This document shows positions 34,404 to 45,960 of a DNA stretch of 64,000 bases, piece by piece. A program made the position numbers and the translations under genes. Below the pieces are notes generated by a model. That model saw only the letters and a list, made by a program, of their open reading frames with translations, was not told the DNA's origin and ran no database searches. The first letter of the stretch is position 1. Each line of letters starts with the position of its first letter. The stretch is from Phyllostachys edulis (Eukaryota; Streptophyta; Magnoliopsida; Poales; Poaceae): positions 10,078,355 through 10,142,354 of the forward strand of contig CM070566.1 in the NCBI GenBank assembly GCA_036346405.1. The letters are read 5' to 3'.

Positions 34404-35421
34404 ACGCGCCACCGGGTCACCCTCATCGCTGTGGCCGTGCCTTCGCCGACGCTCCCTGCCACCGCGCCTCGCTCCGGCGTGCCGCCAGCTCCACCCCAGT
34501 ATCCTCGTGCTCGCCGAGCTCCGGGCTACCCATTCCTGTGGTTGGCCGCCGCCGCCATGCTCGTCTGCAAGAATAAGCAACAAGCGAACTGCCTCCTCTC
34601 TTTTCGGTCGGGCGCAATGGACAAGACCGAGCGCAATTAGACACCCCCACCCCAATCTCTATCGACCATTAAGCCTTAAAGCCATCATTAGCCTGTTTTA
34701 AATGAGGTTTTAATTACCACATTGTTTCACTGCGGGTGGGCCCGCTTGAATGGAAGTGGGTGCCATTAAATCCAAACGCCCAGGCCTTTCCCCCCATTCG
34801 GCTAATAGTGGGCCCGTGTGCAATAACAACTCCCATGGACCAATGCCCCATGCGCGTGAACCAAGTCTATGCACAATGCTGTGCACCGAACTCCCTCTCT
34901 CTCTCTCTTTTAAATTCAATTCAATCTTCGAAAATTTCGTTCTCCTCCGTTATAACTCCAAAAATTATGAAATTTGTTTCTAAAATTTTGTATATTCAAG
35001 ATCTTGCTAATGGCATAGGTCTTGTCTAATTTGGAGTTCATTTGTTGTTCATTTTGTATTTATTTGCTCTCTTTGCTTGTTGTGTCTTTTTTCCGATACG
35101 TTCGTCCGATTAGGGTTCGAAGACGCGGAAGATCTTCAAGTTGATCAAGCACAAGAATATCAAGATCCTCTTGCCTATAACCAAGGTGAGTCAATGCTTT
35201 GATCATATTGATCCTACATTTTATGCTAATTATATTCGTTTAAATTAGCAAAATCGCATGCCTTAATTCTTTAATCAAATGTATGTTAAAGTTTAAGGTA
35301 GTTAAATACCCATTTGATGACTAATTACTTAATATGTCATCCATTGATATTTGAATCCATTATTCCATGTCACCCTAGTAACTATGTGGTAAATACTAGT
35401 TATAGGTTGTACTTAAGCGAC
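34404..35421 (+). repeat. LTR-C: left part of a gypsy LTR split by LTR-D
   Basis: Begins abruptly in a GC-rich LTR interior at the LTR-B junction. It passes through the acidic segment (35114-35185) and the landmark GATCATATTGATCC near 35202. It stops at the LTR-D border; collinear sequence resumes in LTR-E. Its TG start is missing. Confidence 0.65.
35114..35185 (+). other. LTR-C acidic exon-like segment A
   Basis: Bounded by acceptor-like GTCCGATTAG and canonical donor CAAG|GTGAGT. Open for 72 nt (2+69+1), reading FEDAEDLQVDQAQEYQDP. It is the best-formed exon of the set. Confidence 0.55.
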
Positions 35422-35651
35422 TGTCGAACTTGGGGAGCGAAAGATCCCGAACCCTCTGTGTTCATACACGATCTAGGATTTTTCGGTGTACAGATTACAA
35501 AAATGATAACATAGACATATCTCGCATTGCATTAATAGTAAATCGAGTTTATTACAAAAGAGGCTTACAAGCCAACAATAAAGAACAATGGAAGAGCGAA
35601 GAAAGTGTAGTAGAGTCGGTTTATCCGCCACGAGCAATCGGGAGTAGCGGC

Positions 35652-35692
35652 CTAGTCGTCGAGATCCACACCGATGGTGAAGTTCTTCTCCT
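35652..35692 (-). other. LTR-D acidic exon-like segment B with stop
   Basis: After acceptor-like AAATTTCAG. Two bases complete a codon, then it reads EKNFTIGVDLDD and TAG. Phase as in the other LTRs. Confidence 0.5.
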
Positions 35693-36017
35693 CTGAAATT
35701 TGTTTGCACAAGGCAAGTATGAGCATAACCACCGTGCTCGCAAGTTACACCCGTCAAATAACAGAATGACATGCATACATATGGTAAACAAGGGATATTG
35801 GCAGGGTTTATTTGCATAAAGCAGCATTTTTAAGTTTAAATAACCATATTAATTTCCAAGGCCATTTTTATACTATATCTAAAATCAGATTTTAAACAAC
35901 AATTTTATAGTATGGATAACCTCCCAATTTTCCCACAGGACTGACCATCTTGAAAACATCTGTTGAAAACACTTTTAGAAACCAAAAACAAGTCTAACTT
36001 CGAGTGGCTTTGCTAGC

Positions 36018-36085
36018 ATGTCCATGATGGCATGACGCGCTATTCAAATAGTTTCTACTCTGCAGAGTTTGTGCATTTTTACCCA
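36018..36085 (-). other. Conserved triple-hairpin block, LTR-D copy
   Basis: Minus strand: CTCTGCAGAG, CTATTTGAATAG, then a decayed third hairpin (GCGCGTCATGCC). Confidence 0.65.
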
Positions 36086-36866
36086 CAAGACACGAATTCT
36101 CTAGTTTATCAAGCATATATCTATGCCACCGCTCACTACCTTAGGTAAGCAGGTCTAGAAACACGTGACAAGGCCTTTACAATGATTTACCTCAAAGTAC
36201 TCATGCCCGCTAAGGTTTCGCTTCCATTGGACTAACCATCCTCAGGAGCCCCTCTTGCGCCATGTGGCACTCTTGTCTAACCAACACCCACTCATACAAC
36301 ATGGCACGAATATCTAAGAGGTATCCTAAATTAATAAGCAGTCACCGCCCATACAGACATGTGGTAGTACGTTTTGGCATAGCAAAGGCAGCAAAGGCGG
36401 TCCTTAATTGACTTGGCGCCTTTCAAAACAAACTACGTGCTTTAATCCTAACAGATTAAACCCGTGCATAAACCTGCACCCACCATTCATCCGTTTCGCC
36501 CAAGTCCAAACCATTTTTGATTTTATTTTAGTAAAAACCACCTTTACAATAACTCTATGGTAAAACAATACCATAGGTTCAAGTTTAAACAAATTTGTAA
36601 TGATTTGGCTAAATCCTCCCAAGATCAAAATCATGGTCTAAGCATTTGCTAAGCGTATGAATAATTTACAAACCAATTTATCTATGGTGACAAAGGGATG
36701 ACATATCAATATCCAAGATTGGCCATACAATAACAAATGGAATAACTAAGCATTTAAACAGGGTATTAAAATAATTGACTAAAAATATGCATGCAATAAT
36801 AATTTTTAAAATTGAATTAAATAACTTTAAAATACTGGGAGCAATATGGTCAAGGGTGTAACTTTC

Positions 36867-36929
36867 CTTCGTTGAAGTCTTGACTCTCTAAATCCTTCGA
36901 AGGATCTAACTCTCCGAAATCGTCAAAGT
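36867..36929 (-). other. LTR-D acidic exon-like segment A
   Basis: After acceptor-like TTCGCGTATAG. Open for 63 nt (2+60+1), reading FDDFGELDPSKDLESQDF. The donor position reads AAG|GAAAGT, one base from a usable GC or GT donor. Confidence 0.5.
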
Positions 36930-37924
36930 CTATACGCGAAAGTACGATAAATTCAAATAACTTCAAAAGACAATTTAAACCAACTCCAAATGAAATAATT
37001 TTATTTTATTTAGCTAGATAATAATTTTCTAAGATTTTATCAATTTGAATTACTCAATTTGGATTTAGGGTTCAAAAGATATGGATTTTACAAATTTAAA
37101 TCCTAAATTTGTAGTTTAAATCATTTCAAATTCAAACAGACAGTTTAAACTTACTCCAAATTAGATAATTATATTTTATTTAGCTAGATATTAATTTTAT
37201 AAGATTTTAGCAATTTGAATCACCCAATTTGAAGTTGGGATTCAAAAGATATGAATTTTACAAGGTTTACACTAAATCTGCAAATTAAAAAGGGTTTACC
37301 GAATTAATTTTCTAAAGGAAATTCTAATTATTGCGAAATGCTGACATCAGCCCTGAGTTTAATCGGAAATTAAATAAATCCGACATGTGGGTCCCACGTG
37401 TCATGGACCTGATCCCATGGACTCGATCTCTGCGGTTTCTTGCGCATTGGGGTGGGTGTGAGGTGGAATGGCTTGTGCCACCCGTATGCATACGTCGTGA
37501 AATGGACGACGTGGCGCCGCGTGGCATGGTGTGGCGTGGGTGGCGGCGCAGCGTCAAGATGCAGGTCCCCATGGTCGCCAACAAGCAGCGGCAATGAGTC
37601 CAACGAGGGTGGCAAGAGGAAGAGGAGATCGCGTGGACCTCGGTGGTTACCTCGCCGTGATCGAGCCTGAAGGGCGGCGGCGAAGAAGAAGCGGCGGCGA
37701 CGGGTCCGCAGTGGGCGGCGGCTCGGGTGACGCCCGCGAAGTGGGCCAGCGCCGCAGGGTAGGCCTTGGCCGCGATCTGCGTTAATTGGCGTGAGAGGCA
37801 TAGTCGTCGGCGATGGTGGCGGAGAGACGGCGAATGGCCGGTGGAGCGTGAAAGCCGATTCCGTGAAAAGAGAGCTCGAGAGGAGTGAAAGGAATGAGTC
37901 GGCGGGAAAAGCGCACCGGTGCTC

Positions 37925-37932
37925 CTTTTATA
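37925..37932 (-). promoter_or_regulatory. TATA box of LTR-D
   Basis: CTATAAAAGG context on the minus strand, flanked by GC-rich sequence: a textbook TATA motif. Confidence 0.6.
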
Positions 37933-39339
37933 GGTAGGGAGAGGGAGATCGTGCAGCCACAGCCTTGGGTGGTTTTGTCTTGTGATCGAAAGCAGGCCTG
38001 AGGAGAGAAGCGATGGGGAGTGGGGCGGTTGGGACGCCAGTCAGCGTCGTCGTCCATGAGAGGAGAGGAGCGAGAAAAGCGGCAGGTGGAGCTGGTAGCG
38101 CCCAAAAATGGCGGTTTAGTTGGGATCGTGGGGAAGAGGGAGGAGGAAGAAGGTGGTGGGGGTGCGGTAGTGAGGGTGAGGAGTGGGGCAATGGGGAGGT
38201 GAGAGAAGAAGGAAGATTGGGCAGCTCAGGTGGAGGTGGGCCATGAATCAGAAATTCTATGTGAAAATAGGAATCGGAATTTGGGGAAGGTTGTTGGCAT
38301 AAAATGAGTTAGGGAATTATAAATGATTTTCTGATTTAATTAATTCGATTAATTCAAAATAGCTTTTAAAAATGGTTAATTAAATCCAACAATTATGGAA
38401 AAATTCACATAAATTGCTAGAGTTATTTTGGACTTAATAAAATTATTCCCAACTTAAAGTTGGCTTTTAATTTTGCAAATAAATTATTTTGGTTTTAAAA
38501 TATTTAAGAAAAAGCTTTTAATATTTGAGAAAATTCTCAAATTTAATTTAATTTTTATTTTTCAACTTTAACTCAAATAAAAACTTTAATAAATTTTATT
38601 TTGACTTTTAAAACTTCAGAAATTCAAATAAAGCAATTAAACTCTTTCAAATTTCAGAAAGTCCAACAAAATAATAACCTTAATTAATTTAAAATTAGTA
38701 TGAGAATCTTGCTTAATCTTGTCTTAGGGGTATTAAAGTACCCCAATCATCATCCTTGAAACATAAAATGATTTTGGGTAGTTATTGGTGGTCCATGACT
38801 GAAATGGATGAGATAATTTGGTTTTACTCCTCAAAACCTTAATAACCTACTATTACCACATCTGGGCGGATGGAATGAATGGTGGGTGGGGATGTAGCAC
38901 AAGAACGGTGGGTATGTGGAATGAACCGCCCGGATGGATTTAGGACTTAATCTTGTCACGAGCTCCCGTGTAAAATAAGTACAACCACAAGTTACAAGTA
39001 TAACCACAAGTCTGCAAACTGCAACTTAGCTTAGTAAATTATTGAACCCTCAATGTATCTCGTTGGATGGTTAGTGGGAATGCGCAAGCACATGATGGTT
39101 CCGGCTTGAATGGGGCACCAATTAAGGGTGAAGTTGCCAGCTGCGCTAGTCATTGTGGAACATCGGATTCCAGTTGTGATAGCGTTGTGGTGAATATCCC
39201 GCGCAACCTATGGGCGTAACCCTGTATGGGTGAGATGACGGAAGGGGCAAGGTAATTGAAAAGTTACTGTGACAGTCGCTCAACCGCATGACAAAGGAAT
39301 CATGTGGGGTAATGAGTATGACTATATCTTGTGGGTACA

Positions 39340-39390
39340 GTATACAACCTCTACAGAGTCTAAACTATTTAAACAGCCGCGCCTACGATC
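39340..39390 (+). other. Conserved triple-hairpin block, LTR-E copy
   Basis: CCTCTACAGAG, CTATTTAAACAG and CCGCGCCTACG: same order as elsewhere, arms partly decayed. Confidence 0.55.
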
Positions 39391-39798
39391 AAAGGCGGAC
39401 ATGGGAACTTGCTAGAGTTAGTTCTATTTCAAAAACCTTTGTGGGTGGTATGAAAAATGTGGCGGGCTCACCTAGCCCTGAATTTGGATTTCCCTGGGTG
39501 GATGTACCCCAATGGTATTAATTGAGTGGAGGTAGCTCAAATCAAAATATGCATGAAGGTGGAGGTAACCTCTGCTGATTATACAAATATTGCACAATTA
39601 CTTTCTTTAATAAAATGCAATTTGTTAAAAATGCTAAGTGATAGGACTTTGTAATTATGATAATTAAAAATGTTGCTTTAGCAAATAAAAAAACCCGAGC
39701 CATCCTTGTTAAGCCTTGCATTTATATTATTGCATTTTGTGTTGGCTCGCGAGCACGGATGTTGTGCTCATTCTCGCTCTTTCCCCCAAAACCCTCAG

Positions 39799-39872
39799 AA
39801 GCAGGAAATCCCGAAGATTACGACCACTACGAGGATCCAGAAGTTGGAGACCCAGGAGATGATGAAGCGTAG
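39799..39872 (+). other. LTR-E acidic exon-like segment B with stop
   Basis: After acceptor-like CCAAAACCCTCAG. Opens with two codon-completing bases, then reads GNPEDYDHYEDPEVGDPGDD and ends TAG at 39870-39872. It pairs in phase with LTR-C segment A, which belongs to the same LTR. Confidence 0.55.
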
Positions 39873-40271
39873 TTTAGTCTTTAGCTGTTCTAGTCGCCTG
39901 CGCCCGTCTAGGTGACTCCGTTGGTGCTTGCGTACATCTAATATTATCCAAGTCTTTGGTTAATATTAGATGCACACGGGTTTTCCCCAGTCACTTGCCT
40001 ATGGAGAGATGTGCTCTCACCCCTTTTGATTTCATTGACGTTTCCGCTACTTTTGTAATGTAATCAGTTTAGCCTGTTCGGCCCTTTTTGTAAAAATTGA
40101 CCCGATGCGGTCTATGTAAACTCTGATGTGTTAAATTAATAAATGGTATGGTTTTAATTCACGCCATGTATGAAATGATTTAGCAATGTGTCTGCGAGTG
40201 CTAGCTACTGATCCAGGGAATAGTAGAGTATTTTCACAGAGGATTTGGATTCTCGGAATCCGGGTCCGACA

Positions 40272-40884
40272 ATATTTGCACTAACATGCACACTATGCAT
40301 TTCTAGTTGTGCTTTCATGTATAGGTCAGTTCCTGGCTGGCTAAGATGCACTTGTGCTAACTTAAATATGATTAATTATTAGTAGGGAGAATGTGTGTTG
40401 CAACAGAGTTCTAAAAGATTCTGAGATGTACCAGTAGACAGGATCATAAACCGTGCAGTAAATATCAATTTATGGCGAGCACATCGATGGTTGCCGACCT
40501 CTCAAGCCACTGCCGATGCGGGTCGGCACGATGAGGCTCTATCTCCCACCCCCTGCCCTCTCCTCCAGACCTGCTGCCGCCTCTATCTCCCTTCCCCGCT
40601 GGCGCCTCCGCGTGTCGATGGTGACAGTGGTGCTTGACCAGAGATGTGGAGTTGGAGTGGGCGAGGGACTCGCGAGCAGCTTGGGTTCATTGGATAAACC
40701 CTTTTTTATTAGTTAAGATATCAGCATAATAAACTATGTAGGGATTCATAGGGAATTATTCTCGTGTCTTTCCACAGTCAATAGTCTTGAGTTATTAAAT
40801 CAGCACTATTATGTTACCCTAAAAAATGAGCAATATATGCTTGTATTAGTTGTCTAACACATCTGTGATGTACATATGGAAGGA
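40272..40884. other. Intergenic, no gene recognised
   Basis: Mixed sequence with a short GC-rich patch (40515-40680). The only frame there (40516-40716) is low-complexity. Nothing else is supported. Confidence 0.55.
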
Positions 40885-40893
40885 TTTAAAGAA

Positions 40894-42187
40894 GGCAAAA
40901 TTGGTTACAGGACATCACAATTTCGTGTCATTAGCTGCAGGACACCTGAATTTTATGTATTTGTCGAATACACTACTAAAAGGTGGCTATTTGCTCCGGG
41001 ACACTAAGGCCAATATAATATTATTTTTTACTATTTGAGGAGAGAGAACATTAGAGAATGTCCATATTGCCCTTCGGGTCGCCAGCTGCTCACCACAAGA
41101 CACACTGGGGCCGGGCCGGTCGGCGCAAGAGGAGGCAAGGGACGCCAGTGTGACAAGTTGAGGAGGCATGGGGCCCCACCAAATCTGACCACAGCGAGAA
41201 CGGTGGGCTCCGCCGCCAATCCAGGTCATCCTTACTATCCTCATCATGTCCCGGAGTCACCACCGTCTACCCCATCCTCCTCGGTGCATGCCGTCGTCAT
41301 CGCCCACACACCTTGTTCCACCGCCTTCCTCGATCCAAAGCCGAAGCTACCGTCTTGGAGTGCTGCGCCGTGGGAGCTCGTTGCATCCGTCTTCTCCCCC
41401 ATCAAATTCAACGCCAATGTCACCCCACCATTGCGCACCTCACATGATCCGCTCGTCGTCGAGCAAGCCACAGCCACATCGCCTCGCCCACATCTCACTG
41501 CCTCAGTCCTCCCTGCACCACGCTAACTGTGACACGAGGACCACCTCCTCCACCCTACCTCGCCCCTAGCCTTCTTCGTGCCTCTCCATCGCTGACCTCC
41601 TTTGCGCCACGACGACCGTCACCGCCACCATCCCTGCACCACGCGCCTCGTGCCAAGCCGCCGCTGCAAAATTGGCCCGTCATTTCTGCGCCGTGCTCGT
41701 GCCTCCCCTACCCAAGTCGAAGGTCGCCAGTGTTCGCCGTCATTGAGATCTTCTAGCTGCAGTCCCGCTTTTTCCCCTCTCCGTTCCAGTCGTCGTGGCC
41801 ATCCCCATTGTCCCCCTCCGCCTCAAATTGGTTCGTATTTGCTGGGAACATGACATGCTTGAGCCCTTGTCCTCGGTCCGTCGTCGGGGCTCGCCACTGC
41901 ACCGCTCATCGGAGAGAGAGGGGGGAGGAGGGGGAGAGTGTCTGAGAGAAAGAGTGAGGAGAAGGAGAGATAGAGATTGACATGCGGGCCCGGTTTGTAG
42001 GGTTCAAGGGCACATCTAGTCATTTTAAAAAAATCTCTCTCCAACTTAGCTGGAAATGATATAATAATAGCATCAGTGTCCCATAGCAAATAGACATATT
42101 TTGTTAGTGTCTTTGGGCAAAGACACGAAATTTAGATGTCCTACAACCAATGAAACGGAATTATGATGTCATGTAGCCAATTTTGCC
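40894..42187. mobile_element. Pack-MULE candidate, 1294 bp, 9-bp TSD
   Basis: Inverted termini of about 115 bp are seen: the left end starts GGCAAAATTGG, the right end finishes CCAATTTTGCC, and internal words such as GGCTATTTGCT/GTCTATTTGCT and GGGACAC match in inverted order. The 9-bp TTTAAAGAA occurs at 40885-40893 and again at 42188-42196. The interior (about 41040-42010) is GC-rich and codon-like on several frames, as in rice Pack-MULEs carrying gene fragments, but I do not recognise the parent gene. Confidence 0.87.
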
Positions 42188-42303
42188 TTTAAAGAATTAG
42201 TTGTAAAATCATGTGTTCCCTTAATCTGAATGGCACCTTACGGTATGAGCCAAAGTCAAATACTAGAGTAATTTTCTTTGTTTTCACAACTAGAATGTCA
42301 AAT

Positions 42304-43679
42304 TGTTAGACCATGCGGCTAGATCTAGTATATTTTAGTTGATGAATAATTGACAATGTTGGATACTGATATTATTTGAGGCGTGTGGCGTGTGTGGACT
42401 AATGTCTGTCAAGTTGGGAAAAACTTGTGCCGGAAAAGATGGTGTTTTGGTCTTTGCATGTGCAGGGTGACTTGGAGGCGATCGTGGTCTCTGGCGGTGA
42501 CCGGAGATGGTTTGATCTTGAAGTCATGGTCAGAGGGTCGAGGATGCTGGAGGAGATGGTCGGGCTCGAGTTGGGGCACGTGGAGATCAAAGATGGATGA
42601 TGCGTGTTGGAGCTACGGAGGTGCGGTCCGGAGGTTATGACACGTGGTAATTTCGGGGTGTACAAAATTTGGAAAGTCGAGAAGAAGTATTTTTGGCAAG
42701 AGGTGATTTCTGCGGTTGGAGATCTCGGCGGAGGTCAAGTGCTAGCAGCGGTGGTACATAAGTGGCCATGTTTTGGAAGTCTTTGCATGTGAGGTCAGAG
42801 GGAGATTAAGTGCTAATAGAAGTATGCATGATGGAAATTTGGGCCACATGCATGACAGTACGCATACAAGATGTACTAGTTGAGGTGAACACGAGAGCTC
42901 TTCGGATTAGGTTTTGGTTGTATAAAAGCAGGCTTGCTTGACCGTGGCGTGTAGGTCGAGAAAACAGAAGGCTGCGGCGGCTGTTTGTGTGCCCTAAAAA
43001 AACCGATCTAGGGAATTGCTGGTAGCAGCCATAGGGTTTTGAGGGGTGCTTTGTAGGCACTTTGTAGCCACAAATTGATGATCCAGAAATAAACATCTGT
43101 TCTAATCTGTGTCCCGTCGTGCTTCCATCGACATCCTCGAGAAGCTTTCTTGTGGGTTGTGACTCTCGCAATGGCGGCGGTTGTCTTATGTCATCAAGAT
43201 CCTGTAGGAAAAGATGCTTGGGCATTGAGTTAATCCAGGATTCTTGGTGTGCGTGATGCAATCTACAGAAGCTTGATGTTTTGAATTTGTTTATTGCTAG
43301 TTGCTTTTTGGCTATGACTTGTGCATGCATGTGGCAGGAGGTGATTGATAGTGGCTGTGACTTTTGCTTTTCAGATTTGATTATTGCTAGCTTGTTGTAG
43401 CTTTTTGGTAGCCTTTGCTTGAGGTGAGACAAGACCAGGGTCGGTGGTTGTGCATGCAGAGTGTTTGATGCTGCTATTGATCGGAAGCTAGGGACTTAAA
43501 TTGATTTACATGCAGTGCCTTGATTTATTTCTTAATTGCATCTTGTGCTGCTACTTTTCATCTCATATACACAGCAAGCTAGTTATTCCTTGCGCATCTT
43601 GCTAGTTGATTGTTTTTAGGGTATAAAATATCCAACAATCATTCACCCCCCCCCTCTGATTGTCATTAACGATCCTACA
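42304..43679 (+). repeat. Copia-2 5' LTR
   Basis: TGTTAGACC...ATCCTACA, 1376 bp, TATA box TATAAAAG at 42921-42928. Highly similar to 50281-51654 except for short patches such as 43145-43180. Frames inside it are not conserved genes. Confidence 0.95.
42921..42928 (+). promoter_or_regulatory. TATA box of Copia-2 5' LTR
   Basis: TATAAAAG, conserved at 50899-50906 in the 3' LTR. Confidence 0.65.
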
Positions 43680-43681
43680 AG

Positions 43682-43693
43682 TGGTATCAGAGC
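43682..43693 (+). other. Primer binding site, initiator tRNA-Met
   Basis: TGGTATCAGAGC, a full match to the usual plant copia PBS, 2 bp after the LTR. Confidence 0.92.
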
Positions 43694-43702
43694 GAGGTTG
43701 CA

Positions 43703-45519
43703 ATGGCATCAGATCGAGATCGTTTTTCAAGTAAGCCACCGTTTTTTGATGGGTCAGGTTATATCTATTGGAAAACACGCATGGAGGTTTTTCTACAAGC
43801 ACAAGGTAATGCTCTTTGGCAAAAAGTTGAAAATCCTTATGAGGTACCTGCTGTTATTACAAACAACAATACTGCTGATGTTGAAGCTAATGCTAAAGCT
43901 AGAAACATATTGTTGCAAGGTTTAAGTAGGAATGAGTTTTTCAGAATTGCCAACATTAAATTTGTTAACAAAATTTGGACTACACTTGCTGATTATCATG
44001 AAGGTTCAAAATCTGTTAAAGGTGTTCGTCAGAACCAATTTAAAAATGAGTTCTCTAAATTTGAGATGAAACCAGGAGAATTTGTTGATGGTCTTTTTGA
44101 TCGCTTCAATAAAAATTTTAGTGATTTGCAATCTGTTGATGTTATTTATTACGATTCGATAATGCTCGTCAAATCTTGAATGCCTTGGATATATACATTT
44201 GGGAGGTTCTAGTCACTACCATCAATCATTACATTAATATGGAAACACTCACTTTAAATGATCTTTATTCCAAGATGAAAACTCATGAGATTGATATTTT
44301 GGCCAGGAAAAAACAAGTCCAACTCCTTGGGTTTAGTGACTAACCAAATTGTGACTCTTGAGCTCTTCTAGTTTTCTTTATGCGCCTTGAGTGCTATTTC
44401 AGATGAACAATTGGAAGAAATCCCAGAAGAGCAGCTTGTACTCTTCTCCAACAGGGTGACTAAAGCAATCAACAATATCAAATCAAGGAGAAGAGGAGGT
44501 CCAATCAGATGCTTTGAATGTGGTGAGCCAAACCACATTAAGGTGAATTGTCCTAAGCTGAGAGGTAAGGAAGCTAAAGATGACAAAGCACCAGCTCGGC
44601 ATTCAAAATTCAAGTTTGATTCAAGCAAGAAGCAAAATTATCGAAGGCGATCAACAAGGTGCTCTCGGCACTTGAGGAGATTGGATTAGCGATGTTGATT
44701 GAGCAATGACAATGAGGATGATAACAAGAAAGCAAAAGAGGTGGACTTCACGGGGATGTGCTTTATGGCAAGCGGTGAAGAGCTTAATGATGATGATCTT
44801 TATAGTGACCGATGAGGTAAAACCCTCTTATCTTTGATTTATCACGTCTTTGTGCTTAAGTTGACAAATGAGCTTAAAAATACAAAAAGAAAGTGAAGAA
44901 ACATGACCTTGTTGTTGATAGCTTGAATTCGAAATTGATAGGCTTAAGGTCGCTATTCGATGATGAATCTTGTGAATCATGTCAAGTTTTGCATTCTGAA
45001 TTGAAAGTTGCTAGGTCAATACATGCTAAATTTGATGAGCTGAAACTGGCGCATGATTCCTATGATGATAAGCTGAAACTTGCATATTGTGAAATTGAAA
45101 AACTAAAGTCTAGTTCAATTTGTTTAGAGTCAAGTATTTTGAATGCTCAAATTAAAACTTGCTCTAATTGTGAACTGCTAGAAGCTAGACTAAAGTCATC
45201 TTAGGAATCCATACAACAAATGCTTTATCATGAGACACTTTCTTGCACTAATTGTCCTAAACTCACAACTGAGATAGAAGCCTTGTCTAGACAATTGAAT
45301 GAATTTGCTAAAAAAGAAAAATTGGCTATGTCTAGTGCTTCTAAGAAAACTAAGAATGGATATGTTAAGTGCACAATCTGTCCTAAGTTGACTAAAGAAA
45401 ATGAGTACCTTAAGGACACTTTGGAGAGGTTTTCTTTTGGCAAGAAAAATCTGAACATGATTCTAGACAGATCAAAAGTGAGTACTAAAAGCCAAGGTCT
45501 AGGATTTAATTTTCTTTGA
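43703..45519 (+). pseudogene. gag: Copia-2 gag with breaks
   Basis: ATG at 43703, 10 bp after the PBS, opens a frame reading FFDGSGYIYWKTRMEVFLQA and KFEMKPGEFVDGLFDRFN, the UBN2-type copia gag. One indel near 44158 and another near 44320 shift the frame. From 44387 the frame carries an intact CCHC knuckle (CFECGEPNHIKVNC). A coiled-coil-like region with regularly spaced Cys follows (44893-45519), with one in-frame TAG at 45202-45204. Capsid and RNA-binding role is inferred from the family. Confidence 0.88.
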
Positions 45520-45960
45520 GCATGCCAAGAATCATCCTCCCAAAATTCTTAAGCTTCTTGAACACAGAAAGTTTGAAATTGAAACCGAACCTAAACAAGT
45601 TTTGTTTAAGTCTCTGGTTTTGAAAAGGATCCTTCTCTCAAAGTGAGTCTTGTAAAAAGAAAAACGCAATCTCTTATCAAGATAAATATCAATGTACTCC
45701 TTTGTGGAAAAGAAGGACACTTGGTTCGATTACATTTTGAAAAGCTAAGAAAGAAAAGAGTGATAGGCTAAGAAGAGTTTTCAAGCTCCTTTTGTCTCCA
45801 CTAAACAAAATCTTTGCAGAATTAGGACTTTTTGCATGGTCTCGACCAATGTATACTCAAAAGCAAATGCTTTTGTTGCTCCTACTCGTCGTGTGTCACA
45901 GTATTGGATTCCTAAATCGCTTCTTACTAACCCCAGCACTGTGAGACCGATACTTACTTA

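Larger units (their letters stand above)
35422..38745 (-). repeat. LTR-D: gypsy LTR nested in LTR-C/E
   Basis: On the minus strand it ends TTCGACA at 35422. It includes the acidic segments (36929-36867 and 35692-35652), the hairpin block (36085-36018) and a TATA box (37932-37925). Its start is taken as TGGGGTACTTTAATACCCC at about 38745. Flanks GCGAC and ATCAT do not match, so either the start is misplaced or the copy arose by recombination. The GC-rich part (37330-38250) has only unconserved frames. Confidence 0.65.
38746..40271 (+). repeat. LTR-E: right part of the LTR split by LTR-D
   Basis: Continues where LTR-C stops (alignment landmarks with LTR-B are collinear across the gap) and ends GGGTCCGACA at 40271. 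No primer binding site follows, so the LTR is solo. It contains the hairpin block (39340-39390) and acidic segment B (39799-39872). Confidence 0.65.

Noticed and set aside
37330..38250. Candidate GC-rich gene on either strand
   Set aside because: Lies inside LTR-D around its TATA box; no homology recognised and no conserved frame.
41035..41853. Coding gene within the Pack-MULE
   Set aside because: Frames are Pro/Ser/Arg-rich and overlapping on both strands; a captured fragment is possible, but no specific protein can be named.
44893..45519. Independent coiled-coil host gene
   Set aside because: Same strand and position as the gag C-terminal extension of Copia-2, with a matching region in Copia-1 (2413-2930).
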